A DNA stretch of 64,000 bases from Paralvinella palmiformis (GCA_025642065.1 JAODUP010000305.1:180001-244000), one strand, 5' to 3'. Shown: positions 12,700 to 26,135, numbered from the stretch's first letter. Translations and numbers: made by a program. The notes: generated by a model not told the origin, from the sequence alone.

Positions 12700-13915
12700 A
12701 TTAACAACAACAATAATAATAATAATAATAATAATATATTTAATAAAGCGCCCTTTCTAGCAGGAGCCATTTAAAGGCGCTGTACAAATAATATGCAATA
12801 TAACAATACCCCAAATAATATGTCTGTAAGAACCCTGTAATGATTTATAAGATAATAATTATTTATCTGTGAAAACGAACTTAAATAGGTGTGTTTTTAG
12901 AAAGGGTTTAACATTTTCAACATACTACGCATTTCTAATATTTGCTGGCAACCTATTCCACAAAGTGGGGGCTGCAAACATTAAACGCACAACCACCATA
13001 TGACTTGAGGCGAGACACTGGCACCTGCAATAGTATCTGACTGGATGACCTGAGTTTTCGGGATGACTTTCTAATGGACACCAGTTCACACAGGTATTAT
13101 GGGGCCATATCATTAATAGATGTATAAGTTATTAACCAAATCTTGAAATGAATACGATGTTTAACAGGTAGCCAATGTAATTTTTAAAGAATTGGGGTGA
13201 TAATATTTTCTAGTATTTGTTACAATGCGAGCTGCACTATTCTGAATTCGCTGAAGGCTATTAATGTTATAATCAGATATGCCATATAACAGGGAGTTAC
13301 AATAGTCTATACGAGATGTAACAAAGGCATGAACTACAGTTACAAGTGCTTCTTGTGTCAAGAATGCTTTTAAACAGTGGATGTTCTTAAGATGGTAGTA
13401 GGCAGCTCGGCATACTGACCCATTAGGGGTAATCGAAGATGCACCCATCAGTAATGCTGGTGTCTTTAGGGATTTAGCACAATGTGGTGATGCCAAATAT
13501 ATAATATTTATTTTATTATCATTAAGTTTTAGAAGATTTTGAGTCATCCACAGCCGAATATCGGCAATACAATGTTCTAAATTCTTCAAGGAAGAGGAGA
13601 AATTTAACTCATTGTCAGGATCCAGTGATATATACAGCTGTGTGTCATCAGCATACAAGTGACAGGTCCAGAAGAACAAGTATTACTGGCTTAACTTGAT
13701 CAATTGACATCATAATATCATTTTTCAGCCTAACCAAGGTTATTGCAGTGCTGTGACCACTTTTATAGGCATACTGTAGTGATTCATTAAGGTTATTATT
13801 AATTAAATATTTGTTTAGATGGGAAGCAACTGCCTTTTCTATAACTTTAGATAAAAAATGTAAGATTAGAAACAGGACTGTAATTGTTTAGAATATTGCA
13901 GTCCATAGTGTTTTT
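12700..13915 (-). mobile_element. CR1/L2-type LINE remnant, internally deleted
   Basis: Reading the minus strand from 13915, fragments of a non-LTR reverse transcriptase appear: LSKVIEKAVASHLNKYL, KSGHSTAITLVRLKNDI, then VLLDLS. The sequence next jumps to CHLYADDTQLYISLDPDN, skipping the usual AAFDTVDH-to-PQGS stretch. Downstream are NSLLYGISDYNINSLQRIQNSAARIV and, after several frameshifts, PTLWNRLPANIRNA near 12930. The 3' end has a GCGC-rich hairpin-like tail and an (ATT)n run at about 12709-12736, typical of CR1/L2-like elements. The longest single open piece is 13161-13679. It is non-functional: the active-site YADD is present but the preceding palm segments are gone and frames are broken. 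Confidence 0.8.
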
Positions 13916-14087
13916 TTTATATTATTGGTTTTACAAGGGCAATCAATTTATATTAATATAAATTAAATCTATATTACATAATATGCAAAATACACCAGTT
14001 TCACGGGTGTAACTTATCTAATAGCTGAACTATGCGAGAAATATTCCGGTGCCATTACATCGAGAGCCGGTCATACTTCCCGCCATA

Positions 14088-14091
<4 letters not shown>

Positions 14092-14155
<64 letters not shown>
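14092..14155. repeat. (TA)n microsatellite
   Basis: About 31 TA units between the two LINE remnants. Confidence 0.95.
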
Positions 14156-14156
<1 letters not shown>

Positions 14157-14212
14157 TTAATTAAGAGCTGAACAGTACCGGCGTATCTAAGCGATCTGAT
14201 CGAAAACTATAT

Positions 14213-14560
14213 ACCAGTGAGAATGCTCCGATCTGAGTCCTATTCACTTTGAGGGTACCAAGAAGTCATACAGCAGTGTACGGAGAGAGATCCTTCCGAG
14301 CATCAGCTTCCAGGCTGTGGAACGAGTTGCCAAACACCACCATAAAACTCGCAGCAAGTAGACATATTTTGTAAGGATCTTAAAACCCATTTATTTAAAT
14401 TGGCGTATTTATAATATTAGACAAGTTTACTACGTATGAAATGTATTTGATCTATATGAGCTCAGAATATGTTTTAATTGTGCTTTAAATGTTAAGCGCC
14501 TTAGAGCAATTTCGGTTGAATAAGGCGCTACATAAAATACTACTTTTATTATATATATAA
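14213..14560 (+). mobile_element. 3' end of a second CR1/L2-type LINE
   Basis: On the plus strand, 14268-14330 encodes VYGERSFRASASRLWNELPN, the C-terminal signature of CR1/L2-type reverse transcriptases. A one-base slip then gives a KDLKTHLFKLAYL-like ending. It is followed at 14493-14550 by the family's usual tail (TTAAGCGCCTTAGAGC, then GGCGCT) and an AT-rich end. The 5' part is absent, as expected for incomplete reverse transcription. It lies in the opposite orientation to the LINE remnant at 12.7-13.9 kb, separated from it by a (TA)n tract. Confidence 0.7.
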
Positions 14561-14950
14561 TATCTCTCGAATGTACGATTATTCGAAGTTTAGAACCTGA
14601 TCATTAGCTACCGATTATCACGGAATTAAAATCAGATTCAAATAGTTTTTAACGGCAGTTTATACATATTGTCAGATTTATTCTGGCAATATATCTCTGA
14701 TGTTATGATGCGATAAGAGGGTAGATTTGACATGTAATAATATCATTCAGTAGACTTTGTTTCCTATTTAGCTTCCAATCTATTTTCACTCATAAAAATC
14801 GACAAAATAATTCTGACTCTTTGTTCTTTATTAAACAAGACAGGATAACTGAGCAGCGACATCTGGCGTCCTATTCATAACTAACAATGACGTGAAACAA
14901 AAGATGTGAAACAAAAGATACCATCCGGTTGAAGCAGATTTCAATATATA

Positions 14951-14954
<4 letters not shown>

Positions 14955-15036
<82 letters not shown>
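14955..15036. repeat. (TA)n-(GA)n compound microsatellite
   Basis: TA units to about 15004, then GA units. It lies about 100 bp upstream of the SLC38-like start codon. Confidence 0.95.
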
Positions 15037-15038
<2 letters not shown>

Positions 15039-15141
15039 ATGGGAGAAGAGTGTTTTCAAATATGTGACAAAAGTATTAATTCCTCTTGAAACGATGAACT
15101 ATTTACTCAAAGAATAAATCTTCGTTTACCATTTTATCATA

Positions 15142-17460
15142 ATGGGAGATGGCGACGATAAAAGCAGATTTGTTATTAGGGGTGATGTTGTCACGGCAAC
15201 GGTGTTGTTACTGAACGTTTCCATAGGAACAGGCATTCTAAGTAAGTTACTAACCACGGTCACGTGATTTGTTTTGTTTTGTTTTGTTTATGAAATATAT
15301 AGTAAAGCATTTATGTCTTTGATGAAGATGGGCAATTAGCGATAGCCATAAATATATAACGAGATAGAGAGGACATACTTAAAGCAAAAGGCAAAGAAAA
15401 TACGATCCTGGAAAACTTCAAAAACTGGACAAATTCATAGCAATAACGTCAAATCTCAAACTAAGGGCAAGTTTAATATTAATATTTGTAGACCTAAAGC
15501 CAGAACTCGGACGATTAGTGTCAAATACTGGAAAATCGTTGAATGACCTGATGAGTGTAGCAATATTAAATGTTGACAGAATTTATCGAATATATTTAAT
15601 TTATTAGATATCTTATCGATAAATGTATCTCCAGAAAATACCACAATATATTCACAACATAGTTATTTGTAATATGATAAATATTTATAATTATTATTAT
15701 AACCATGTGGTAGCATAATAATTAGATTGTGATAATCCAGTGTGCTACTGGTTTGTATATTTATCAGCTATGCCTTTTGTGATGAAGCAAGCAGGATTTG
15801 GACTAGGAATTGTACTTCTCTTGATAACTCTGGCAATTACAGGTATCACAATTAAAGAAAAAGACACCAAGATTAATTAACTTACTAATTAAGATCTCGA
15901 TGTACACTTTTGTCCGGTTAACTCGACAACAGAGTGATGCCATTTGTTTAGAATAAAAGTCAAATTGAGGTCATATTTAGTACCATCCACTCACCTTGAG
16001 GGATAAAAAGAGATGGACCTTTGTCTCAATGGAGTCTCTGATTGTAGTCGTTTCTTGAAGCTCTCGGTGTATGATACGTTTCTAACTTTTCGAAATTTGA
16101 AATCAATCCAGTATCAAATATATCAGAATGTATTAATTCGTAAATAACAACAATAACACGTTCGTATACATCAGTCCAATGTCTGACAGATACGCCTTGC
16201 TGACTAATACCTGTATAATTTGTTATTAATTTATGAGAACATGAAAAATCCTGGACTTATATTTCTTTGTCTGCGTGTTTTCGTCAGCGTATACCCTTAA
16301 ACTAATCATACACAGCGGACACCTGACAGGATGTTATACCTATCAAGGTGTGATATCGGCGGCATACGGAAGAAATGGCTTCATCGTGGCTTCAATATTA
16401 CAGGCAGTCTTCCCGTTTCTAGGTTTGTATTCAATCAACAGTCGTTGCCTCTCTTACAGAATACTGTTTTAATTGCATCAATGTAGAGGTTGAGATTTGT
16501 TTTGCTTCAGACACCGAATACACGCTTACGCGATTAGATGATGATACTCATAAGCATTTACATGAGACAGATAACGTGCTATATATAAAAGAAATATAAA
16601 ATAATAGATTTTTCATATAGTATCTGTCCAGGAGCTGATCATTATGGGACAAAATGCCTCGATGTTAGTAACTATAATTGTTGACAAGAAAGATGTCGGT
16701 AAGTAGTTATTGTGCCTGATTGCTTATTTCTAGATATACCTACTTACTGATATACGTCTTCCTACATACATAATTGTCTTCCTACTTACTGTTTTGTCTT
16801 CCTACTTACTGCCGTATCTTCCTACTTACTGTTTTGTCTTCCTACTTACTGTTTTGTCTTCCTACTTACTGTTTTGTCTTCCTACTTACTACCGTATCTT
16901 CCTACTTACTGTTTTGTCTTCCTACGTAGTGTCATATCTTCCTACTTACTGTTTTGTCTTCCTACTTACTGTTTTGTCTTCCTACTTACTACCGTATCTT
17001 CCTACTTACTGTTTTGTCTTCCTACTTACTGTTTTGTCTTCCTACTTACTGTTTTGTCTTCCTACTTACTGTTTTGTCTTCCTACTTACTGCCGTATCTT
17101 CCTACTTACTGTTTTGTCTTCCTACTTACTGTTTTGTCTTCCTACTTACTGTTTTGTCTTCCTACTTACTGTTTTGTCTTCCTACTTACTGTTTTGTCTT
17201 CCTACTTACTGCCATATCTTCCTACTTACTGTTTTGTCTTCCTACTTACTGTTTTGTCTTCCTACTTACTGTTTTGTCTTCCTACTTACTGTTTTGTCTT
17301 CCTACTTACTGTTTTGTCTTCCTACTTACTGCCGTATCTTCCTACTTACTGTTTTGTCTTCCTTCTTACTGCTGTATCTTTAGACTTACTACTGTGTTTT
17401 TGTACTTATTGATGTTACCCAACAGCGTTTTCTTGTGCCATCTTTATGTTACTTGTTTTG

Positions 17461-17537
<77 letters not shown>

Positions 17538-17764
17538 TCTAATTTAGACATCTATGTGAGAGAAGACTTCCTGACAGCCCTCATATTGTTAACATTAATC
17601 ATGCCATTATCGTTATTGCGAGATATAACGTCTCTGGCCACTGTGAGTATCTATGTTAAAGTAGTACTCACCCAGTTTTAGCAAAATACTGATACCACTC
17701 ACAGAAATCCAATATTAATGCTAGTGAGAAGCTAGTCAACAATAACTTGAATAGGTTATATATA

Positions 17765-17817
<53 letters not shown>

Positions 17818-19329
17818 GTTGGCCATTATACTCACCGATGTATAGAGTATAGTATATTATGGTATATAATAGCTGAAGTTTGAAAATACCATTAAAATGT
17901 ATTATACAATCGCCATTCATGATCACCATGGACCAATTGCCTACTAATGGCCAACTTTACGTCATGACGTTCTCAGTGGAGTATTGCCTCCATCAGTACC
18001 GTTATCTTCACCGTCGCTATAGTAACCATCAGATATTCAACCTTAGACCTGTAAGTTACCCTGCTCTAAGGTCATTAATCATGGGATAGTACATCTGTTT
18101 CTGACGTAATTGTTATATTTATCATTTGTTTGTTTGTATGTTCGTTTACTGTCCTTTGAAATTAATCAATCCTTTTATCTTAGACAGTCAACTTCAGATG
18201 CATTTAGTTTCGCTGACGGCGAGGTTCAAAACGCGATTGGAATCCTAAATAGTGGTATGTTATCTTATAATGTATAACTACGTGCATTATTGGTATCATC
18301 ATCATTATTATCATCATTATCATCAATAGTAACAGTAGTGATGATGGTGATGATTGATGTTTTACGGCCACTTTTGTGCACATGGTAGGCTAAATAGGCC
18401 GAGCGACCTCCAAAGGTTATGAGGCGAGGTCAAAGAGAAAACAACTTTCCATATGCCCACGACGAGATTCGAACAAGGGTGGTAGCGATCTGTGGTCCAA
18501 CACACTACCGCTAGACCACGGAGGCGCCCAATAGTAACAGTAGTAGTAACGGTGGTAGCAATAGTAATAGCAATTGCAGTAGTTGCAGTAATTTGAACAA
18601 CCGAGGTAGTTAAAGTGACTAATACAGTTATAACAATAGTAGTTATGGAGGTAGGTTAATATGAATAATGGGGAAGTAGTTCAAATAAAGTTCCGCGTTT
18701 CATTATCTGTCATCATTCTTTGGCCAGATATCTCACCCGGATTCTCCCCCCTTTGTCAGTATTATTAGTATTATAATCATTAGGAAGAGTGATAACTGTA
18801 GTATTAATATCAGCAACAATTTTACATTTAATAAAAACAAATTCTTTCTTTAATAAATAAATATTTCCATTTGTTGTTGTAAGACCGGTTGCTGAAAATA
18901 TTTAAAATACGAACTGCGGTATTATTACCATTTACCAGGTCAACTGGTCTCCATTAAGCCTGTCGTGTCGTCATACATTTCAGCGTTCATCTCACATTAC
19001 TCAGCGCTCATTATCTATAACTCTATACGAGAGAAGTCGGAAGAGAAGTGGTCATATGTCGTCTCAATAACAGTTATTACAATTGGAGTTTTTTATCTGA
19101 CGTTTGCCATTATAGGTTACGCCACCTTTAGTGGTGATACTTCTTGTAAGTGTTCACTTAATGAACTACAGTTACTAACACCTTACACAAATCAAGATAC
19201 GTAGATCGCACTTACTAACACCTTATACGAATCATGATACTGCAGACTACTGTTACTAAAGGCTCTCGTGAATCATGATACATTGATATATTGAATTTGT
19301 ATTCTTGTTGAAATTGTATTGTGCTCTCT

Positions 19330-19362
<33 letters not shown>

Positions 19363-19446
19363 GCTCTCTTGTTATTGTTATTATTGTTCAATTAAATATA
19401 ATACACTTGATTAGAATAGGTTAGTGGACTGATCTCGCGTAAATCT

Positions 19447-19492
<46 letters not shown>

Positions 19493-20203
19493 ATCTTTTA
19501 CAGCTAATATCCTTGATAACTATTGTCCTACTGATATCCTTGTTGCTGTTGGACGGTTTCTAGTAGTAGTCATGATAGCTTTAACATATCCTCTACAGAT
19601 ATTTGCTATCAGACAGGTCTGTATGTGTGTACGCGCGCGCCTGCACGCGTGATCAGAAACACATAAATTGTACTAAATTTATATATTTCGTATTAATATT
19701 CAATAAGTTGGTCATCTTATTTACGGATACAGCATATGACGATAATTAAGTAATCATTTCAGGCAGTAGAGCTATCATTGTTTGTAAATCATCAACCTCC
19801 ACCCTTATATCGGCACGTTATGATAACGTTCTTCATACTTGGAACAACGTACGCTATGACAGTCCTGTTACACTGTATTGACTTTATAGCTTCATTAAAT
19901 GTAAGTATATAAAGAACATTTTGCAGTACATATATTGAAATGTATTTCTGAAAGTTCGAAGCCCCGCACATACCTACACCCGAACACAAGCACGAGCCCA
20001 CGCACAGATGGCGCCACAGTAGCTAACTAGTCCCATTGATGTCAACACTCCCCATTAGCTGATTTAAAATCCCGAGCTGTTTTGTGTGAATGATAATTTT
20101 AACCTTTATTTCACTTAATTACCCTTGTAGATGTGTTGACCTGTTTAATCTGCTACTGTGTTCAAATATGGTCATGTATGTATTGTGTGTGTATGTATAT
20201 ATG

Positions 20204-20235
<32 letters not shown>

Positions 20236-20320
20236 TGTATGTATACATGTATGTATGTATGTATGTTTGTTTGTATGTATGTATAAATGCATATATGTAT
20301 GCATATATGTATGCATATGC

Positions 20321-20379
<59 letters not shown>

Positions 20380-20399
20380 GTATGAAGAAGAGAGAAAGA

Positions 20400-20441
<42 letters not shown>

Positions 20442-20910
20442 GATCACATCAATAACAACAACAATAATAATAACACACACATTGGTGATGTTAACACAAT
20501 GATTCCTGGAGCTAAATTATTTATTTATTCAATAATCAGTCAATTTATATACTCAGCTAGGGAGTTATTAAATCCCCCCTCCACATACACACCCAGAGCA
20601 TGGCATATCTTATTAATAAATTTCAAGATTTATGTCTAATAACTACTTGACTGGTACATTATCAAGAGACAATAAACGACATATGGCTAATAAAACTAGG
20701 AACAATCGTTTATATACAAAACAATCAAACATTTTCTATGTTAAATATTGATATTACCTCTGTGGAACCCCCGCACGTTGTCATGACGTATGCTAATTCA
20801 GCAGGGAATATTCAATACCAGTTTATGATGGATACATTACTATTAATGGCGAATATGAATATTACTAATCGATCGATATTGAAATTAATTATCCCAATGT
20901 ATCATGATGT

Positions 20911-20948
<38 letters not shown>

Positions 20949-21090
20949 GAAATATCATTATTATTATTATTGTACAATAGAGACTAATCCAAATATATCC
21001 TGTGTTTGTCGACACTTTATAGTCCTAAGTCAAAACTTGTTCATTAACCGTTATCTACATATAACATTTAGCATTAAATGTCATATCATG

Positions 21091-21137
<47 letters not shown>

Positions 21138-21508
21138 TCGTTCACTTGATAAATCTATTGATCAATCAACCATTTGATGAAGAATTAATTAATTAAATCA
21201 ATACATTTAACAAATATCGTTAATCAATACCGATATTTATCTATAACGTTATCTATTTTTCGTCCTAGGGTGATATAGCTGGTACATCAATAGCTAACAT
21301 TCTTCCTGTTTTATCGATGCTTAGACTACAGAAAACGGCAATATTATCACGAAATAACATTGCTCTCTTTCTGCTTCTTGTTTACGGTGTCGTGGTCGCC
21401 ATAGGTGGCACCACACTCGATATAATCGGCATGATAGACGGTACTAGGTGCTCGGAGAGGGCGCCACCGGACATATGTTCTCATGACAACGACACCATCT
21501 CCGCCTGA
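15142..21508 (+). CDS. SLC38-like sodium-coupled neutral amino acid transporter
   Basis: Eleven exons: 15142-15241, 15768-15842, 16288-16422, 16621-16698, 17548-17642, 17977-18050, 18184-18254, 18984-19145, 19504-19616, 19763-19900, 21269-21508. Joined they keep one open frame of 426 residues, a usual length for this family. The protein has about eleven hydrophobic segments. TM1 carries the unwound-helix motif SIGTGIL, followed by [13 protein letters not shown], both typical of the Aa_trans family (SLC32/36/38), whose members move neutral amino acids across the plasma or lysosomal membrane, in SLC38 usually with Na+. Later segments include [13 protein letters not shown], then [11 protein letters not shown], and the C-terminal [15 protein letters not shown]. 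The short hydrophilic N-terminus resembles SLC38A7/A11-type members more than SLC38A1/A2. Introns hold a 20-bp minisatellite (intron 4) and many (TA)n tracts. The substrate cannot be read from sequence. A candidate AATAAA lies at 22068. Confidence 0.88.
16778..17380. repeat. 20-bp minisatellite in SLC38-like intron 4
   Basis: About 30 copies of GTTTTGTCTTCCTACTTACT, head to tail. Interspersed variants change GTTTTG to GCCGTA, ACCGTA or GCCATA. Three of these (17091, 17211, 17331) are exactly 120 bp apart, a higher-order period. All three plus-strand frames are free of stops through most of it, so long open frames here are not genes. Confidence 0.95.
17469..17535. repeat. (TA)n microsatellite next to an acceptor
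   Basis: Ends 12 bp before the AG of SLC38-like exon 5 (acceptor at 17547). Confidence 0.95.
17768..17814. repeat. (TG)n-(TA)n microsatellite
   Basis: Short TG run followed by TA units in SLC38-like intron 5. Confidence 0.9.
18348..18530 (-). mobile_element. tRNA-derived SINE (main family), full-length reverse copy
   Basis: Reverse copy running from a (GAT)n-type tail through TTTTACGGCCACTTTTGTGC and CGACGAGATTCGAAC to CTAGACCACGGAGGCGCCC. It lies in intron 7 of the SLC38-like gene. Confidence 0.85.
19448..19489. repeat. (TA)n microsatellite next to an acceptor
   Basis: Ends about 14 bp before the AG of SLC38-like exon 9 (acceptor at 19503). Confidence 0.95.
20185..20437. repeat. (TATG)n and (TA)n microsatellite cluster
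   Basis: TATG units, then two TA runs split by a short unique stretch, in SLC38-like intron 10. Further (TA)n runs lie at 20914-20945 and 21101-21135. Confidence 0.9.
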
Positions 21509-21824
21509 AGAATAGAGATGTTATGTTGGCTCTCTCTAGAAAATAGAGTGTGTCACTGTGTACCGAATTGATTAGAATTGTAGTGGCTTTAGTAACGTAA
21601 TAGTATTATTGGCGGTAATAGTAACAATCGTAGTAGTAGTAGTAGCAGTAGTAGAGTGGGTGACGGTGGGGAGTATGATACTTGATAGCAACGTCGATAG
21701 AAGAGCTGATGATGATGAAGGTTATAAAGTAGGAGTCGTGTCAAAATAATTATTAAATTATTGGCAATAATAATATAAAAAAATGTTATTATCATCACTA
21801 CGACAACCACTCTTTCTACTGCTA

Positions 21825-21928
21825 CTACTACTACTACTACAACAACGACTAACACTATTACTACTACTATTACTACTTATGCTACTACTACTACTACTAC
21901 TACTACTAAGTAAAAAGATGATGATACC

Positions 21929-21970
<42 letters not shown>

Positions 21971-21975
21971 CATTA
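21825..21975. repeat. (CTA)n and (AAT)n trinucleotide cluster
   Basis: CTA units with breaks, then about 14 AAT units, in the 3' flank of the SLC38-like gene. Confidence 0.9.
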
Positions 21976-22067
21976 CTTCAGAACAGACATGTAGAGAAAA
22001 GTAATTCAAGAAGAAGCAATTGTTTAAATTTTTGAGTATTACAAATAATTTAGTCACTTTATTTTAC

Positions 22068-22073
22068 AATAAA
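22068..22073 (+). promoter_or_regulatory. Candidate polyadenylation signal, SLC38-like gene
   Basis: AATAAA about 560 bp after the stop codon, in AT-rich DNA, so chance occurrence is possible. Confidence 0.35.
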
Positions 22074-22079
22074 CATCTC

Positions 22080-23769
22080 GTATTATACATCTCGTATATT
22101 TTATCTAGACGTTTTCTATTCAAACGTGTATAATATTATAAAGGAACACCATACACTCTTATATAAGATATAAAATCAGATAGTGTTAATTGTCATATTA
22201 AGATATACTATAATGTACACATTTATGGCCATAATAGGCTAGATACACATACAATAAACAAACATACACATACAATACTCAACTGTGACTGAATGTGATT
22301 GATTGACGTTAATTATATCGTATTTGCGGTGTTAATACGTCACTTTTTAACACCTGTATTAGTTTGATAAGAGAACGGAGCACAACAACAACTTTATTTT
22401 CTATGTTAAAAGACCAGCATAAATTGGTGATATAAAAAATTGCACAACAACAACAACAACAACAACAATAATAACGGCGACGAGGGCGAGAACGACTACA
22501 AGAACAACAACAACAACAACAACAAAAATACTACTACAACTAATAATAATAATTTGATGATCTAAAGGAGGACGCTGACTTTCTACAGTCGATAGTGAAC
22601 AGAACTGTAGAGCTTCTGAGGGTGGGTTCATATCCAAGTGAAGCTGGTGTTAGTGGGAAGCTTGTAAACTTCAGTTTAATGATTTGAGTCCAATAAACGA
22701 GATGTTACCAGCGTCGACGATAGACCAACCAACCAACCAACCATCCACTTCTATGGTACAGCTGTTAACCTTAGACCTCATAGTAGGGATCATGGGTTCG
22801 AACTTCCGAAAACGTGGGGAAATGTTCAGGGAGTAGATTCTCGACTCAAAATTTCGTGGGTGGCTGACCATGTCCTATAGATGGCGCAGTCGTCTCGGTA
22901 AATTACAGAAGTGAGAAATAAAAGAACTTCTGAGTGATTATGGAATGATATCTGATGTGACACTCATTATGGAAATAAATATTTATGTCTTCATGTTTTA
23001 TTACTACTTCTAATCAGCTTAAACTGATTCACTCACTCACTCAGTTACTCATCAACCCAGTTAACCCTACTACTCACTCACTCGTCCTAAGCCAGAGTCG
23101 CCGATGATGGCGCTGCGGTATAAGAATCAAGTGCTGCCATCTAGTATGATAATATCGGCAAAGAAGACAGATTCGGACTGGCTCAGTATCGATTTTGTGT
23201 AGAGTCTGGATCTCTGTTTGGTGTAATACGGTAGTTAGAGGCTGGCAGTAGGCTGGCTGTGCGTGTGTGTGTGTGTGTGTGTGTTGTGTGTCTATGACCT
23301 AATATTGGAGAGAAGTAGCGATATTACGGGAAATAGACCGCTTAACAAACATCAGTACTCTGTTTGACTAAACGGATGTTATGTAATCCGATGTTTTGAT
23401 CTGTGATTAGAACGGATTATAGGGTTGGTGGGAAATAGACAGACAGACAGACAGACATATTGACTAAGACACACACATACACAGAGAGAGAGAGAGAGAG
23501 ACCCAGACACCGAGAGAGAGAGAGAGACCGAGAGAGAGAGAGAGAGTCAAAGAGAAAAAAAGAGAGAGTATCAGTATCTGAACACGGTACGTTCTTAAAA
23601 TATTATGTTATTCTTAGTTTTAGTTCTGGCCGTTATGTGGATGTATTTATAGATATTAATATCCGGTTCGTGTTAAAATTGATCAGTTAATATTTCCAGT
23701 TTATTTTCAGATATTCCAATATTGACAGAGATAACTGGGACGAAATGATAATATGACAATATTGAGACA
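22080..23769. other. Intergenic, SLC38-like gene to SDR copy 1
   Basis: Holds (CAA)n-rich DNA at 22440-22530, degenerate ACTC runs at 23025-23075, and (GT)n and (GA)n runs at 23260-23560. No gene seen. The SDR copy 1 promoter should lie at its right end, but no clear core element was found. Confidence 0.5.
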
Positions 23770-24650
23770 ATGCTCTTCTCGGTGATAGCTTGGATCACTC
23801 CATTTGTTATTGGATATATAATACTTAGTCGAGTGCGGCGATGGTTAACAATAGATAATATAAAAAACAGGTAAATATAACATGTATGTATTGTGGATAA
23901 TAATTACAGGTATGTTATTGTGGATAATTAGAACAGGCATGTTATTGTGGATAAATATAACAGGCATGTTACTGTGGATAAATATAACAGGTATGTTATT
24001 GTGGATAAATGTAACAGGTATGTAATGGGTCTGTTCGTGATAAACATATTCATGTGGATACTTGTTGCAGTTATGTTACAGTGGATAAATATAACAGGTT
24101 TGTACTGCAGATAAAAATAAGAGGTATGTTATTGTGGATAAATATAACAGGTTTAATGGAGTGGATTATCAAAATTGGATAAATATAACACGTATTTAGT
24201 GAGGATAATCATAACAGATATGTCGAGCCGTGATGGCGCAGTTAGTTTGAGCGTAGGACTAGTAGCCGAAAGGTTACGGGTTCTAGGCTCTCGGAGTTGC
24301 ACTGCTGTCATGTTGGCTACTGGTTCACTCATCCATAAAGAGATGAGAACATGACAGGGCGTGATGGCTATGTGTTTGAGTAATGTTTTGCGCCTTTAAT
24401 GGCAACATGCGCTGTATGCTCTCTTGGAGAGTGGAGATGTGTGTGTTGGGTGGAAACAGGTCTGAGTCAGGGATAATAACACGGTACAGCGCCTTAGAAC
24501 CGAACAGGGTTCCTGGTTCTGACGCTATATAAACATGCATTATTAAAATTAAAAAAATGTTATAGTGGATAACCATAACAGCAGATGTATTATTGTTAAT
24601 ATATATACATATATAAAGTATGCTATTGTGGGTAAATATAATATATGTGT

Positions 24651-24697
<47 letters not shown>

Positions 24698-24865
24698 TGG
24701 ACCTACTTGGTCTAGTTGGTAGCGCGTTGGACCATAGATCAATATCACCTAAATTCAAATCTTGGCGTGGGTGTTTCATCTTTGACTTCGCTTCATTACC
24801 TTTGAAGGTCGCTCGGCCCATTTAGCTTACCGTGTGCACAAACGTGGCCGTAAAACATCAATCAT

Positions 24866-24910
<45 letters not shown>

Positions 24911-25106
24911 TCATCATCATCGTGGATAAATGTAGAATATATCTTCTTGTGGATAAACATAAGTGGATGCATGTGGATAGCCACAACATGTATAGTACTA
25001 TAAATAACTATAACAATTATAACACTGTGGATACATATAATATATATTCTGTTGTGGATACTTATATAACGGATATGTCTTTGTGGAAAACTATAATGTA
25101 TATATG

Positions 25107-25160
<54 letters not shown>

Positions 25161-26104
25161 CAATATATCACATCGGATAAATATCACACGCGCGCAGACA
25201 CATATACACACAGAGAGGGGGGGTGTCACAACACCTTTAATGACTATATCCAGTGTCAGTGATATGTTTCATAGATAATATTGTATCAGAGGTCCTGATC
25301 TAGCTTTAACCCCCCCCCCATCGCACCCCCTCGTACCACAACAACAAGGGCGTTATCCCAGCACTAATCAAAAACCTAAAGATCAATGTCTGGGCAATTA
25401 GTAATATAACAACCATGATACTGAACGGATAATTATCATTGTATTAACTGTATATTATTTACATTCTCAGATATATACTTATAACTGGTTGTGATCACGG
25501 CTATGGAAATCTACTCGCTCAGCGATTGGACATGTTAGGATGTCACGTGATAGCAGCATGCGCAACAGAAGGCGGCAAGAACAGGTTGCAGCAGATGACG
25601 TCGTCACATTTAAAAGCCTTCAAGTTTGATTTCGGTAGGGAAAATCAAATAAAACAAGCCGTCGACTACGTCCAAATGAATCTTCCGGAAGACACAGGTA
25701 ATAAATACGATGCCAAGAGAAATATTTAAATCGAAGTATTAAAATGTTTCATCCATGGAAAGTGAACCGTAGTTTCGAATTGTTACCATAACCAATTTTA
25801 TGTGCTTAATCTCTGACATCTACTGTGATACAACTTTCACAAGATTGGTTTTCAAAATAAATACCAGAAGGTTTATACTAGTTCCTATTATGAAATAACA
25901 ATGATCCAAATTTTATATCGTTTAAAACGGTAAACATAGTCATATTTACGTGTATATAGCTATATACCTGGCTGTAGTTGACTATAAATTGTAAATTTTT
26001 AATCTAATCAAACTGAAACTAAGTCATAGTGCTAACAGTTTATCATTTCAGGGATAAATAAAGACCACTACCACTACCTAATAATAATAATAATAATAAT
26101 AATG

Positions 26105-26135
<31 letters not shown>

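Noticed and set aside
16794..17468. Long overlapping open frames of 150-220 codons in three frames
   Set aside because: They are translations of the 20-bp minisatellite; all are pure repeats in an intron.
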